Shown: piece after piece, positions 33,909 through 41,549 of the stretch
Position numbering within the stretch: the stretch's first letter is position 1
How the letters are laid out: each line of letters starts with the position of its first letter
Source: an uncultured Granulosicoccus sp.
Lineage (GTDB): Bacteria > Pseudomonadota > Gammaproteobacteria > Granulosicoccales > Granulosicoccaceae
DNA length: 47,835 bases
Direction: 5' to 3'
Assembly (NCBI GenBank): GCA_937924505.1
Contig: CALDSR010000053.1
Location: 1-47,835, forward strand
Made by a program: the position numbers and the translations under genes
The notes under the pieces: model-generated
What the model was told of the DNA's origin: nothing
What the model saw: only the letters and a program-made list of their open reading frames with translations
Database searches by the model: none

Positions 33909-35620
33909 CAACTGATAACCTCACCATTGCGGACGGATTCTTCGACAGCGGCAATGTCGTTTGCAGACAATCCGTAATCACGGGCGGCTGTTTCCGCCGA
34001 TATATAACCACGCGCAAGATCACGTTTGACAAGGGCTGGATCGCGATTCTCAGGTTTGCCATAGCCGGCACCGCCTGGAAACGCCATCATGACTTTGCGA
34101 CCGTGAGGAACAAACTGCTTGCCTTTGACACGCATCGCCGTACCGTCATCCTGTGCAATAGTGGTTACCGCGCCTGGTCCACCACCACGACGCCCTCTTG
34201 CCGGGTGTTCGCCACGATCGAACATGGCTTGAATATCAAACTCATGTCCTTCCTGTGCGCCAACCTCCATGAACTGCCCAAGACCACCGCGAGTTGCACC
34301 CGCCCCACCGGAATCAGGTCTTAGCTCCTTGCGCCAGATGATGACGGGGCCCGCATGTTCTGTCGCCTCGATTGGCATGGTCATCACACCCGAAGGAAAT
34401 GCTGTCGCATTCATTCCATCATGCTCAGGGCGTGCACCCGAACCACCGGAGTTGAATGTCAGCACTTCAGAACGGCGCGCATGCGCTGGCGCTGCTGCAT
34501 CGGTACGCGGACGTAAGGACACTTGAAAATTGCATAAGCAACCAGCCCCCTCAGCCGGGACCAGACCGGGAACAATCTTGTCGAACGCTGCATAAACCGT
34601 ATCCGGAACAAAGTGACCTACAATATGACGCAAGGCTACCGGCGCTGGATGCAAGGCATTGACGATCGTGTTTTCCGGCGCAACAATTTCAAACGGTGCC
34701 AGTGAAGCGGCATTGTTCGGAATCTCTGGCGCGATGGCTACTTTCAGGGCATAGCAGGCATAAGCCTTCGCATACACAAGCGGACAATTGATACCCTTTT
34801 TGTCGAGCCCCGATGAACCGGTAAAATCAGACACGATACGATCACCGTGAATGCTGATTTTGACTTTCAAGGTAATCGGTACATCAAAACCGTCAACGGT
34901 CATCTCACCACTGGCTTCTTTTTTGGGTAAAGCTGCAATACAGGCCAAAGTCGCTGTACGCGAGTTATCCAGGATGAAACTGGCAATGCCGTCAAGATCC
35001 TTTAACCCGAATTCTTCCATCATATCGACCAGGCGGCGATGACCAATTTCGTTACACGTCGCCAGCGCATAGACATCACCGACGAGCTGGTCCGGCTCCC
35101 GCACATTTCCACGTATGATTTTGATCAAGGTCTCATCGACCGTGCCTCGCTCGGCAAACTTCATGATCGGAATATAAAGCCCTTCTTCATAAATGCTGTG
35201 GGCGTCCGCACCAAAACCTCGACCGCCTATATCAACGATGTGTGCCGTACAAGCGAAAAACCCGACAAGCTCTTTTTTATGGAATGATGGGGTCACCATG
35301 GTTATGTCGTGCAAGTGACCGGTTCCTTCCCAGGGATCATTGGTGATGTAAATATCCCCGTCAAAAATATTGTCACGACCAATACGCCGAATAAAATGGC
35401 CCACCGCGTCCGCCATTGCATTTACATGTCCCGGTGTACCGGTTACTGCCTGAGCCAGCATGTTGCCATGCGTGTCATACACACCGGCTGACAAGTCGCC
35501 AGCTTCTCTCACAGACGTTGAGAACGCTGTTCTGACCAAGGCCTGCGCTTGCTCTTCCACCACGGAGATCAAACGATTCCACATGACCTGAAAGACAACC
35601 GTTGATTTTTCGCTAGCCAT
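33908..35620 (-). CDS. hyuB: hydantoinase B/oxoprolinase family protein HyuB
   Basis: From the ATG at 35620 the protein is 570 residues; AAGGA lies 8 bp upstream. An ATG at 35629 that overlaps the hyuA stop as ATGA is the alternative. Family motifs include SVREAGDLSAGVYD, GTPGHVNAM, NDPWEGTGHLHD and a C-terminal GGxGARPEHDG-like segment (GGSGARPEHDG), then GGAGYGKP at the end. HyuB pairs with HyuA in ATP-dependent hydrolysis of cyclic amides such as hydantoins or 5-oxoproline, or in carboxylation of ketones (acetone carboxylase relatives). The actual substrate is unknown. It is followed by the coupled aldolase relic. Confidence 0.88.
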   Translation of the reverse strand: MASEKSTVVFQVMWNRLISVVEEQAQALVRTAFSTSVREAGDLSAGVYDTHGNMLAQAVTGTPGHVNAMADAVGHFIRRIGRDNIFDGDIYITNDPWEGTGHLHDITMVTPSFHKKELVGFFACTAHIVDIGGRGFGADAHSIYEEGLYIPIMKFAERGTVDETLIKIIRGNVREPDQLVGDVYALATCNEIGHRRLVDMMEEFGLKDLDGIASFILDNSRTATLACIAALPKKEASGEMTVDGFDVPITLKVKISIHGDRIVSDFTGSSGLDKKGINCPLVYAKAYACYALKVAIAPEIPNNAASLAPFEIVAPENTIVNALHPAPVALRHIVGHFVPDTVYAAFDKIVPGLVPAEGAGCLCNFQVSLRPRTDAAAPAHARRSEVLTFNSGGSGARPEHDGMNATAFPSGVMTMPIEATEHAGPVIIWRKELRPDSGGAGATRGGLGQFMEVGAQEGHEFDIQAMFDRGEHPARGRRGGGPGAVTTIAQDDGTAMRVKGKQFVPHGRKVMMAFPGGAGYGKPENRDPALVKRDLARGYISAETAARDYGLSANDIAAVEESVRNGEVIS

Positions 35621-35625
35621 CGTGT

Positions 35626-37704
35626 TCATCCTTTCGCCAAAACATCGATACAACCGTCAGGTTGCCTTACTGCATCACGACTCGCAGGGACAATGATGGT
35701 GGTTTCGGTCTCCACCACGACAGCAGGCCCGGATACGCTCTGCCCCGACTGCATAAGCTCCCTGTCAATGATGGGAGCGTCCAGATAACGGGCCGATACC
35801 GGATCAAATACCTGACGCACCCCCATCGATACCGCGGGTGTTTTGTCAGCAAACGTGGCAACCCGATCGACAGCTTCCGGCGGTGTCGTTGCATTGACCG
35901 ACCAAACGGTTATTTCGATGTCCATCCCGGTAACGACTCGTCCAAAAAGTTTCGTGTAATCCTCCTCGAATCGCGCGAGAAAGGTATCAGCACTGGGATT
36001 CATGGCTTGCGACTCGGTCAACTCAATGGGAATTTCCCATCCCTGCCCAGAGTAACGCATATACACTTTGAATTCCGCATAAATGTCGCTTTTTTCATCA
36101 CAGCTGCGTACAAAGGCGGTGGCTTCCTGTTTCAATTCGCTGAGCAAGTCCTTTATGCGGACACCATCAAAATCACTGAGCTTCATGTAAACGGAGCGAT
36201 TGGCTTCGAAACTGAAAGGCGCTCGCAAGAACCCGATTGCCGATCCGACACCGGCTCCCGGCGGAACTATCAATCGATCAATACCGAGCTTCTCGCATAG
36301 TCGGCCTGAATGTAAGGGTGCAGCGCCACCGAAGGCAATCATGGTGTATTGCGACAGATCCTCGCCATTTTCGACTGCATGTACACGCGCTGCATTGGCC
36401 ATGTTTTCATCGACAACCTCGGCAATGCCGAAAGCAGCCTCGACAGGATCCATATCCAGAGTGTCCCCAACCTGCGCCTGCAAAGCGGATCTGGATTTGT
36501 CCGGGTACAGCGTAATGGAACCACCTGCAAATTTATCCGCATCCAGTTTGCCCAGGACCAGATCGGCATCGGTTACCGCAGGACGTTCACCGCCGCGGCC
36601 GTAACACGACGGTCCAGGTTCGGAACCGGCGCTTTCCGGACCTACCCGAATTTGACGCATCGAATCCACATGCGCAAGCGATCCACCACCGGCACCAATC
36701 TCCACCATGTCGATCACCGGTATGGAAATAGGCATGCCAGAGCCTTTTTTAAAACGATAGGTTCGCGCTACTTCAAATACCCGAGACGTCTTGGGTGTTT
36801 GATTTTTGATCAGGCAGATCTTTGCCGTGGTGCCGCCCATGTCAAAAGACAATACTTTGTTCAAGCCATAGCGCGCAGCGATATTGGCCGCAAATACGGC
36901 CCCACCGGCCGGCCCGGATTCCACCAGGCGAACCGGGAAGTCTGCTGCGTTCTCGACCGAGATGATGCCGCCGCCCGAATGCATCAGAAAGATACGACAG
37001 TTGACGCCTTCGTCGGTGAGGCGGGCCTCGAGGCGGCCAAGATAGGATGCCATCAGTGGCTTGATGTAGGCATTCGCTACCACGGTATTGAAACGCTCAT
37101 ACTCACGCATCTGCGGTGACACTTCTGATGAAATCGAAATGGCCACATCGGGCAGTTTCTCGTGTAGAACGTCACGCACCAATTGCTCGTGTGCAGAATT
37201 CAGATACGAGTGAATCAGGCCAACCGCAACAGACTCGAATCCAGCCGTTGCAATTTGCGCAACGACGGCCTCGACATCTGAACGCTTAAGAGGTATCAGC
37301 ACATCACCATTGGCATCGACCCGCTCATCGACGGTGAACCTCATCTGTCGTGGCAACAAGGGTTCAGGCAGGTTCAGATTCAAGTCATATTGTTCAAAAC
37401 GGCTTTCAGTGCGCATCTCGATGACATCACGAAATCCGTTTGTCGTAATCAGCGCTGTCTTTGCGCCACGTCGCTCAATCAAGGCATTGGTCGCGAGGGT
37501 CGTCCCATGAATAATCTGACCGATTTCCCGAGGCTTGATATCAGCTTTTTTACAGACTTGATGCAAACCATCAATGATGGCGATTTCCGGTGCCGCATAG
37601 GTGGTCAAAACCTTGGTTGAAAACGTCTCACCAGGCTTCTCGAGCACGACATCAGTAAAGGTGCCACCAATATCGACACCCAACCGGTAAAGACTATTCT
37701 TCAT
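35626..37704 (-). CDS. hyuA: hydantoinase A/oxoprolinase family protein HyuA
   Basis: This 692-residue ATP-binding partner of HyuB belongs to the ASKHA fold. The N-terminal phosphate motif is GVDIGGTFTDVVL (about 9-21), followed by IIHGTTLATNALIERRG. The second ATP motif is SFDMGGTTAKICLI, and MVEIGAGGGSLAHVD and GPESAGSEPGPSCYGRGG are family signatures. The length fits the HyuA/acetone-carboxylase beta class. It is the first gene of the operon, and its stop overlaps or abuts hyuB. A LysR regulator lies just upstream on the same strand. An inverted repeat at 37718-37744 lies in the leader. Confidence 0.9.
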   Translation of the reverse strand: MKNSLYRLGVDIGGTFTDVVLEKPGETFSTKVLTTYAAPEIAIIDGLHQVCKKADIKPREIGQIIHGTTLATNALIERRGAKTALITTNGFRDVIEMRTESRFEQYDLNLNLPEPLLPRQMRFTVDERVDANGDVLIPLKRSDVEAVVAQIATAGFESVAVGLIHSYLNSAHEQLVRDVLHEKLPDVAISISSEVSPQMREYERFNTVVANAYIKPLMASYLGRLEARLTDEGVNCRIFLMHSGGGIISVENAADFPVRLVESGPAGGAVFAANIAARYGLNKVLSFDMGGTTAKICLIKNQTPKTSRVFEVARTYRFKKGSGMPISIPVIDMVEIGAGGGSLAHVDSMRQIRVGPESAGSEPGPSCYGRGGERPAVTDADLVLGKLDADKFAGGSITLYPDKSRSALQAQVGDTLDMDPVEAAFGIAEVVDENMANAARVHAVENGEDLSQYTMIAFGGAAPLHSGRLCEKLGIDRLIVPPGAGVGSAIGFLRAPFSFEANRSVYMKLSDFDGVRIKDLLSELKQEATAFVRSCDEKSDIYAEFKVYMRYSGQGWEIPIELTESQAMNPSADTFLARFEEDYTKLFGRVVTGMDIEITVWSVNATTPPEAVDRVATFADKTPAVSMGVRQVFDPVSARYLDAPIIDRELMQSGQSVSGPAVVVETETTIIVPASRDAVRQPDGCIDVLAKG

Positions 37705-37717
37705 TCTTATCCTGTAT

Positions 37718-37744
37718 CGCTGTCATAGGCGCTTTTCGACAGCG
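37718..37744. promoter_or_regulatory. inverted repeat upstream of hyuA
   Basis: CGCTGTC at 37718-37724 and GACAGCG at 37738-37744 are perfect 7-bp arms with a 13-bp spacer. It lies 14 bp before the hyuA start and could be a regulator site or a leader hairpin. Confidence 0.4.
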
Positions 37745-37824
37745 CACCTACCTGCCGCCGAACCATCACCCAAAAGGGGGCAAGAAATCAAATAGTTTAT
37801 CGTGCTATGGGTGATAGATATTTC

Positions 37825-38730
37825 TTATTGTCGATTCCGTTTTGCAATCTCTGTGGCCAGTCTTGCTGCGCTGACGACGTAGTTAGGCACTTTTGACTCA
37901 TCGTAACGGGCAAAAAAATCGAGCGGCGATGGCGTCCAGCCACAATCGACTGGCACGAGTTCACCGCTAGAGATTTGCTCTGTGATCAACTGGTCAGGCA
38001 ACAAGGCGACGCCCATTCCATCAATCGCCATCGGAACGCAGCTGTTCAGACTGCTTGAATGAATGATCTGGTTCTCGGGCAGGGAATTCTCGCGGCAAAA
38101 CGCATGCAACTCGCGACCGGCCGAGGTATGTCGAGCATGGGTAAGAATCGGATAAGTGAAAACGAGATCGGGTGTGGGTTGTGTTCCAAGTGTTGCAGCG
38201 ATGGCCTGATTGACCACCCACTGATAGTGATAGCCGCCAAGCGACAAATCAGCCTGAATGTTAGATGCTGATTGACCTGTGTGCAGCGCGAGGTCCAACT
38301 CATCCGCTACCAGCAAACGCTCGATCTCGGTCGACAGATCTATCTGTAACTCGACACTGATGGACGGATACTCCTGTCTGAACGCCCGCAGAAATTCATG
38401 CAGCCAGGTACAAGCAATGAGTTCGGTAACGCCAAGTTTGAGTCGATCTTCGATCAGATCCTTACGTGCAGCCACCTCGAGAAAGCCTTCTGTTGCACGC
38501 AATACCAGACGGGCTTGCGCCAGCAGCTCGATACCTTTTTCCGTTAGCCGAATCGAGCCAGAGTCACGGTGCATCAACACCTGATCCAACGCCCCCTCAA
38601 GCGTGGAAATTCGATTGGAGACATTGGGTTGCGTTGTATTCAGCGCAACCGCAGCACGACGAAATGAACCAGTATCGACAACACTGACAAAGGCTTCCAA
38701 TTGCTTCAATGTCAACTGGCTTTTTATCAT
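37825..38730 (-). CDS. LysR-family transcriptional regulator
   Basis: From the ATG at 38730 the protein is 301 residues, the normal length for the family. The N-terminal winged helix-turn-helix reads TLKQLEAFVSVVDTGSFRRAA, then ALNTTQPNVSNRISTLE. The C-terminal effector domain follows with two lobes. A longer start at 38766 is open but would encode the inverted repeat at 38739-38761. It lies 120 bp upstream of hyuA on the same strand and is the likely regulator of the hyu operon. The operator-like repeat just before its own start suggests autoregulation. The effector is unknown. Confidence 0.87.
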   Translation of the reverse strand: MIKSQLTLKQLEAFVSVVDTGSFRRAAVALNTTQPNVSNRISTLEGALDQVLMHRDSGSIRLTEKGIELLAQARLVLRATEGFLEVAARKDLIEDRLKLGVTELIACTWLHEFLRAFRQEYPSISVELQIDLSTEIERLLVADELDLALHTGQSASNIQADLSLGGYHYQWVVNQAIAATLGTQPTPDLVFTYPILTHARHTSAGRELHAFCRENSLPENQIIHSSSLNSCVPMAIDGMGVALLPDQLITEQISSGELVPVDCGWTPSPLDFFARYDESKVPNYVVSAARLATEIAKRNRQ

Positions 38731-38738
38731 TAGCCCAA

Positions 38739-38761
38739 CTATCAAGAAATACGTCTGATAG
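38739..38761. promoter_or_regulatory. inverted repeat just upstream of the lysR start
   Basis: CTATCA and TGATAG with an 11-bp spacer are outer arms of a 23-bp element. It shares 18 of 23 positions with 33438-33460. It ends 8 bp before the proposed lysR start codon, a position suited to negative autoregulation. It is not a canonical T-N11-A LysR box, so the assignment is tentative. Confidence 0.5.
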
Positions 38762-38847
38762 TACACCTACCGATGAGATTGAGACAATCCACGTTAATGA
38801 TGCGACAGGTGAGAATTAATCACACCTGTCACCGCTTCTTCAACGAG

Positions 38848-40419
38848 CTATGGATTGTCTGCAGGGAAAGTCGCGACAGAGATCTCGTCTGACATTACCG
38901 ATTGACCGCTCTCGTTCATGCCAACCACCCTGTAGACAAAATCCGACCCACTGGAAAGGTTTTCAATATAAAAGCTGCTGCCATCTGTCTGACCGATGAG
39001 CACACCTTCCTGATAAATATCAAACTGATAATTACCGTCGCCCAGCGAATCGGTATTCCAGAAGAGCTCGATCGCACTTTGAGAATAAACCTCGCCAGTC
39101 AAAGGCAATCCGGCGGTGCTTGAGCTGCCGCCCGCACCGCGGGTAGTCACGCTGATCGACGCTTCCGCCAGAACGTTTTCGGCACTATCGATTGCCGTAA
39201 CGGTGTATCGATACTCAGTGCCCGGCTGCAGGCGATCGTCGAAGAAGCTCGAACCATCGCCTACCGTCAGCAGCGAACCATCGCGTCGCACCTCATATGA
39301 ACTACCTGCAGCAGTCCGCGTCCAGAATAGCTCCAACGCCGTACCCGAATATACCTCGGCGGAAAGCTCACCTGATAAGAAAGCCGTCGCGTCTGCGCTT
39401 CCGTCTGCACTTCCGTCGCCAGATTCAACCTGAACCGTTGCCGACCGACCCCATGACTGCCACGTTCCGGTACCGGTTGCCACGACGAAGTATTGACCCG
39501 GACCCGGTGCATCCCAGGAATTGGAAGCCACTGGAACCGTTTCGATCCACTCACCATTACCACGATGAATATTAATGGATACCGCATCCACGTCGTTCCA
39601 CGTCAAGGTGTCGCCAACCACGCTGACTATCGGCGCTTCTACCTGTGCGACAGGCGTTGTTGCCGGTTCCGGTGTGGGCGCAGGTGTTGGAGCAGGAGCG
39701 GGTTCAGGTGTCGGCTCTGGAGCTGGAGCTGGCGCTGGAATGGGCTCAGGTGTCGGAACCGGAACTGGAACGGGCTCAGGTATCGTTGCCGAGGAGCCGC
39801 CTTCGGACATCGGCGACTGAGGCAAGCGATCAAAGCGCGACTCTGAAAAATCAACATCCTGGTACGCGTACAAGGCGATTCGATCGATCGCATGACTGTT
39901 TGAGCGACCGGATATCTGCAAGGTATGTTCACCTGCTGGAAAAAATTGACGAATAGGCCTGCCGACAAAGTCAACGGTGAACGATCCCCAGAACCAACGG
40001 CCGGTCTGGTTCATGAATACCTTGGTCCACCCATTGAGCGCTTGTTCGCCGGAGACATTTTGCCCAGTCTGGAATCGAACCCAACTGTCATTATGTTCAC
40101 TGGCAGAATCACCCAAACCAATCCGAGATCGCCAGATCAATTGATAGTTACCTGCTTCCTCTATGCGAAAACGATAAGTGAGTGTTCCTCGCCCTGCTGT
40201 GCTGACATTAAAAGAATCGCTCCCGGTCCAGATATGGTAGCCACTACCCGAAAATCCGCCAAATGAGGTTTGTGTTCGCCAGTCTCCGGTTGCAGTGATT
40301 GACTCGGCTTCCATCATCACAATGCCGTTTTGCGCAACAAAGGTTGCGGCTTGCACCGGAGCTACCGACATCGCGAAAACAGACAATGCGCACGAAATCA
40401 ACGCCTTAAACTTTACCAT
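38848..40419 (-). CDS. secreted protein with CBM-like N-terminal domain, Pro-rich linker and repeated Fn3-like domains
   Basis: This 523-residue protein has a Sec signal peptide (about 1-24, ending APVQA). Its N-terminal beta-sandwich (about 25-195; GIVMMEAESITATGDW, YRFRIEEAGNYQLIWRSR, HTLQISGRSNSHAIDRI) resembles carbohydrate-binding modules. A Pro/Glu/Ala/Thr linker (about 210-255) follows, then a short beta domain and two related Fn3-like repeats (EVYSGTALELFW and EVYSQSAIELFW, each followed by a GSSFF/GSSFY turn). No catalytic domain is seen. The linker style matches that of the GH16 lipoprotein at 25800. A role in binding polysaccharide outside the cell is inferred. Confidence 0.8.
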   Translation of the reverse strand: MVKFKALISCALSVFAMSVAPVQAATFVAQNGIVMMEAESITATGDWRTQTSFGGFSGSGYHIWTGSDSFNVSTAGRGTLTYRFRIEEAGNYQLIWRSRIGLGDSASEHNDSWVRFQTGQNVSGEQALNGWTKVFMNQTGRWFWGSFTVDFVGRPIRQFFPAGEHTLQISGRSNSHAIDRIALYAYQDVDFSESRFDRLPQSPMSEGGSSATIPEPVPVPVPTPEPIPAPAPAPEPTPEPAPAPTPAPTPEPATTPVAQVEAPIVSVVGDTLTWNDVDAVSINIHRGNGEWIETVPVASNSWDAPGPGQYFVVATGTGTWQSWGRSATVQVESGDGSADGSADATAFLSGELSAEVYSGTALELFWTRTAAGSSYEVRRDGSLLTVGDGSSFFDDRLQPGTEYRYTVTAIDSAENVLAEASISVTTRGAGGSSSTAGLPLTGEVYSQSAIELFWNTDSLGDGNYQFDIYQEGVLIGQTDGSSFYIENLSSGSDFVYRVVGMNESGQSVMSDEISVATFPADNP

Positions 40420-40628
40420 TAAGATTGAACTCGAAGAGTTGAGCTGGATGAACCAGCAGGTTGAAAGGTGGACTTCACAAGAAGCGCCAGAATACTAACG
40501 CCAAGTACGTATCAGCTCTATTCAATCTTGATTAACGTTTGCTTAGATTTATATTCCTATACTCTTGGTCAACTATCGACGTATTGTTTGTCAAATTCTG
40601 ACGCTTTGTATAAACTATCGTCATTCAC

Positions 40629-40661
40629 ACGATAAGCCGATGCTGGATTCGGCATTATCGT
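40629..40661. promoter_or_regulatory. long inverted repeat upstream of tetR
   Basis: ACGATAAGCCGA pairs with TCGGC-A-TTATCGT, giving 12 paired positions with one bulge and an 8-nt centre. It ends 33 bp before the TetR start. This suits an autoregulatory operator for the TetR protein, or a 5' leader hairpin. Confidence 0.5.
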
Positions 40662-40694
40662 TATCAATAACACCGCCGATCAAACCTCCCAACG

Positions 40695-41498
40695 ATGGCT
40701 TACCCCACGGCTGAAACCCGAACACTGACACGCAAGGAACGCGTGGTCGCGGAACGGCATAACCTGTTCCTGAGCATTGCTCGCCAGATGATGCACGAGG
40801 AGGGCTTTCACCAACTCAGTATGGATCGGGTCGCCGATAATGCCGAGTATTCAAAAGGCACGATCTATCAGCATTTCCCCAATAAGGAGGAAATGCTGAT
40901 TCAGCTTTGCAACCGATCAATGAATTCGCTCCGGGCTCTTGGCCAACGGGCAGTCGATTATCCGGGGAATCACCGCGAACGCTGCCTGGCCTTCCAGTTT
41001 GCACACGATATCTGGCAAAGGCTCGAACCCGAAGATGTTTGCATGATGCACAACTTGCACACCGATGGCTTGATGGACAAGGTCAGTGCAAAAAGTCGAG
41101 AAATTCACGACCAATTGGAACAGACCATCATAGATCAGGTTGCCAGCATTGTTCAGGATGCCAAAGATGCGCGAGATCTTCCCAACAGTTCTCTCAACGC
41201 GGCGGAATATGTCTTTGGACTATGGTCACTTTGCCATGGTGGACAGCTACTGCGCACCTACAATCTGCCTTTGGACAGTTTTGGTATTCGCGATCCGGGC
41301 AGGACAATTACAGTCATTGCGCAAGCCGCACTCAACGGTTTCGGCTGGCAACCACTGATGAACGAAGCACAGACTGACGAGCTACTGACAAAACTCAGAA
41401 CGGATTATTTTCGTGCCGAGGTGGAAAAGATAAAAACGTTTGAATTAAATGAACTATCTGCCAACGCAGAAAGAGAAGAAGCAACAGCTAAGCAGTAA
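40695..41498 (+). CDS. TetR-family transcriptional regulator
   Basis: This 267-residue protein is somewhat longer than most TetR repressors. The N-terminal helix-turn-helix spans about residues 22-67 (ARQMMHEEGFHQLSMDRVAD, YSKGTIYQHFPNKEEMLIQL). The C-terminal ligand domain is all-helical and ends in a charged tail. It lies 51 bp upstream of the RND transporter on the same strand and probably represses the transporter cluster in response to a lipid or toxic hydrophobe. A long inverted repeat lies just before its start. No clear ribosome site precedes the ATG. Confidence 0.9.
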   Translation: MAYPTAETRTLTRKERVVAERHNLFLSIARQMMHEEGFHQLSMDRVADNAEYSKGTIYQHFPNKEEMLIQLCNRSMNSLRALGQRAVDYPGNHRERCLAFQFAHDIWQRLEPEDVCMMHNLHTDGLMDKVSAKSREIHDQLEQTIIDQVASIVQDAKDARDLPNSSLNAAEYVFGLWSLCHGGQLLRTYNLPLDSFGIRDPGRTITVIAQAALNGFGWQPLMNEAQTDELLTKLRTDYFRAEVEKIKTFELNELSANAEREEATAKQ

Positions 41499-41549
41499 CA
41501 AGTCTCTACTTCAATACAACAATCAAAATAACGATGACTGGACGTAAGT

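Noticed and set aside
36349..37119. 256-codon plus-strand ORF opposite hyuA
   Set aside because: The composition is random-looking, and hyuA on the other strand is a full conserved protein.
37798..37816. TATC-N11-GATA near the end of lysR as a third LysR site
   Set aside because: The spacing differs from the two matching 23-bp elements and the similarity is limited to the short arms.
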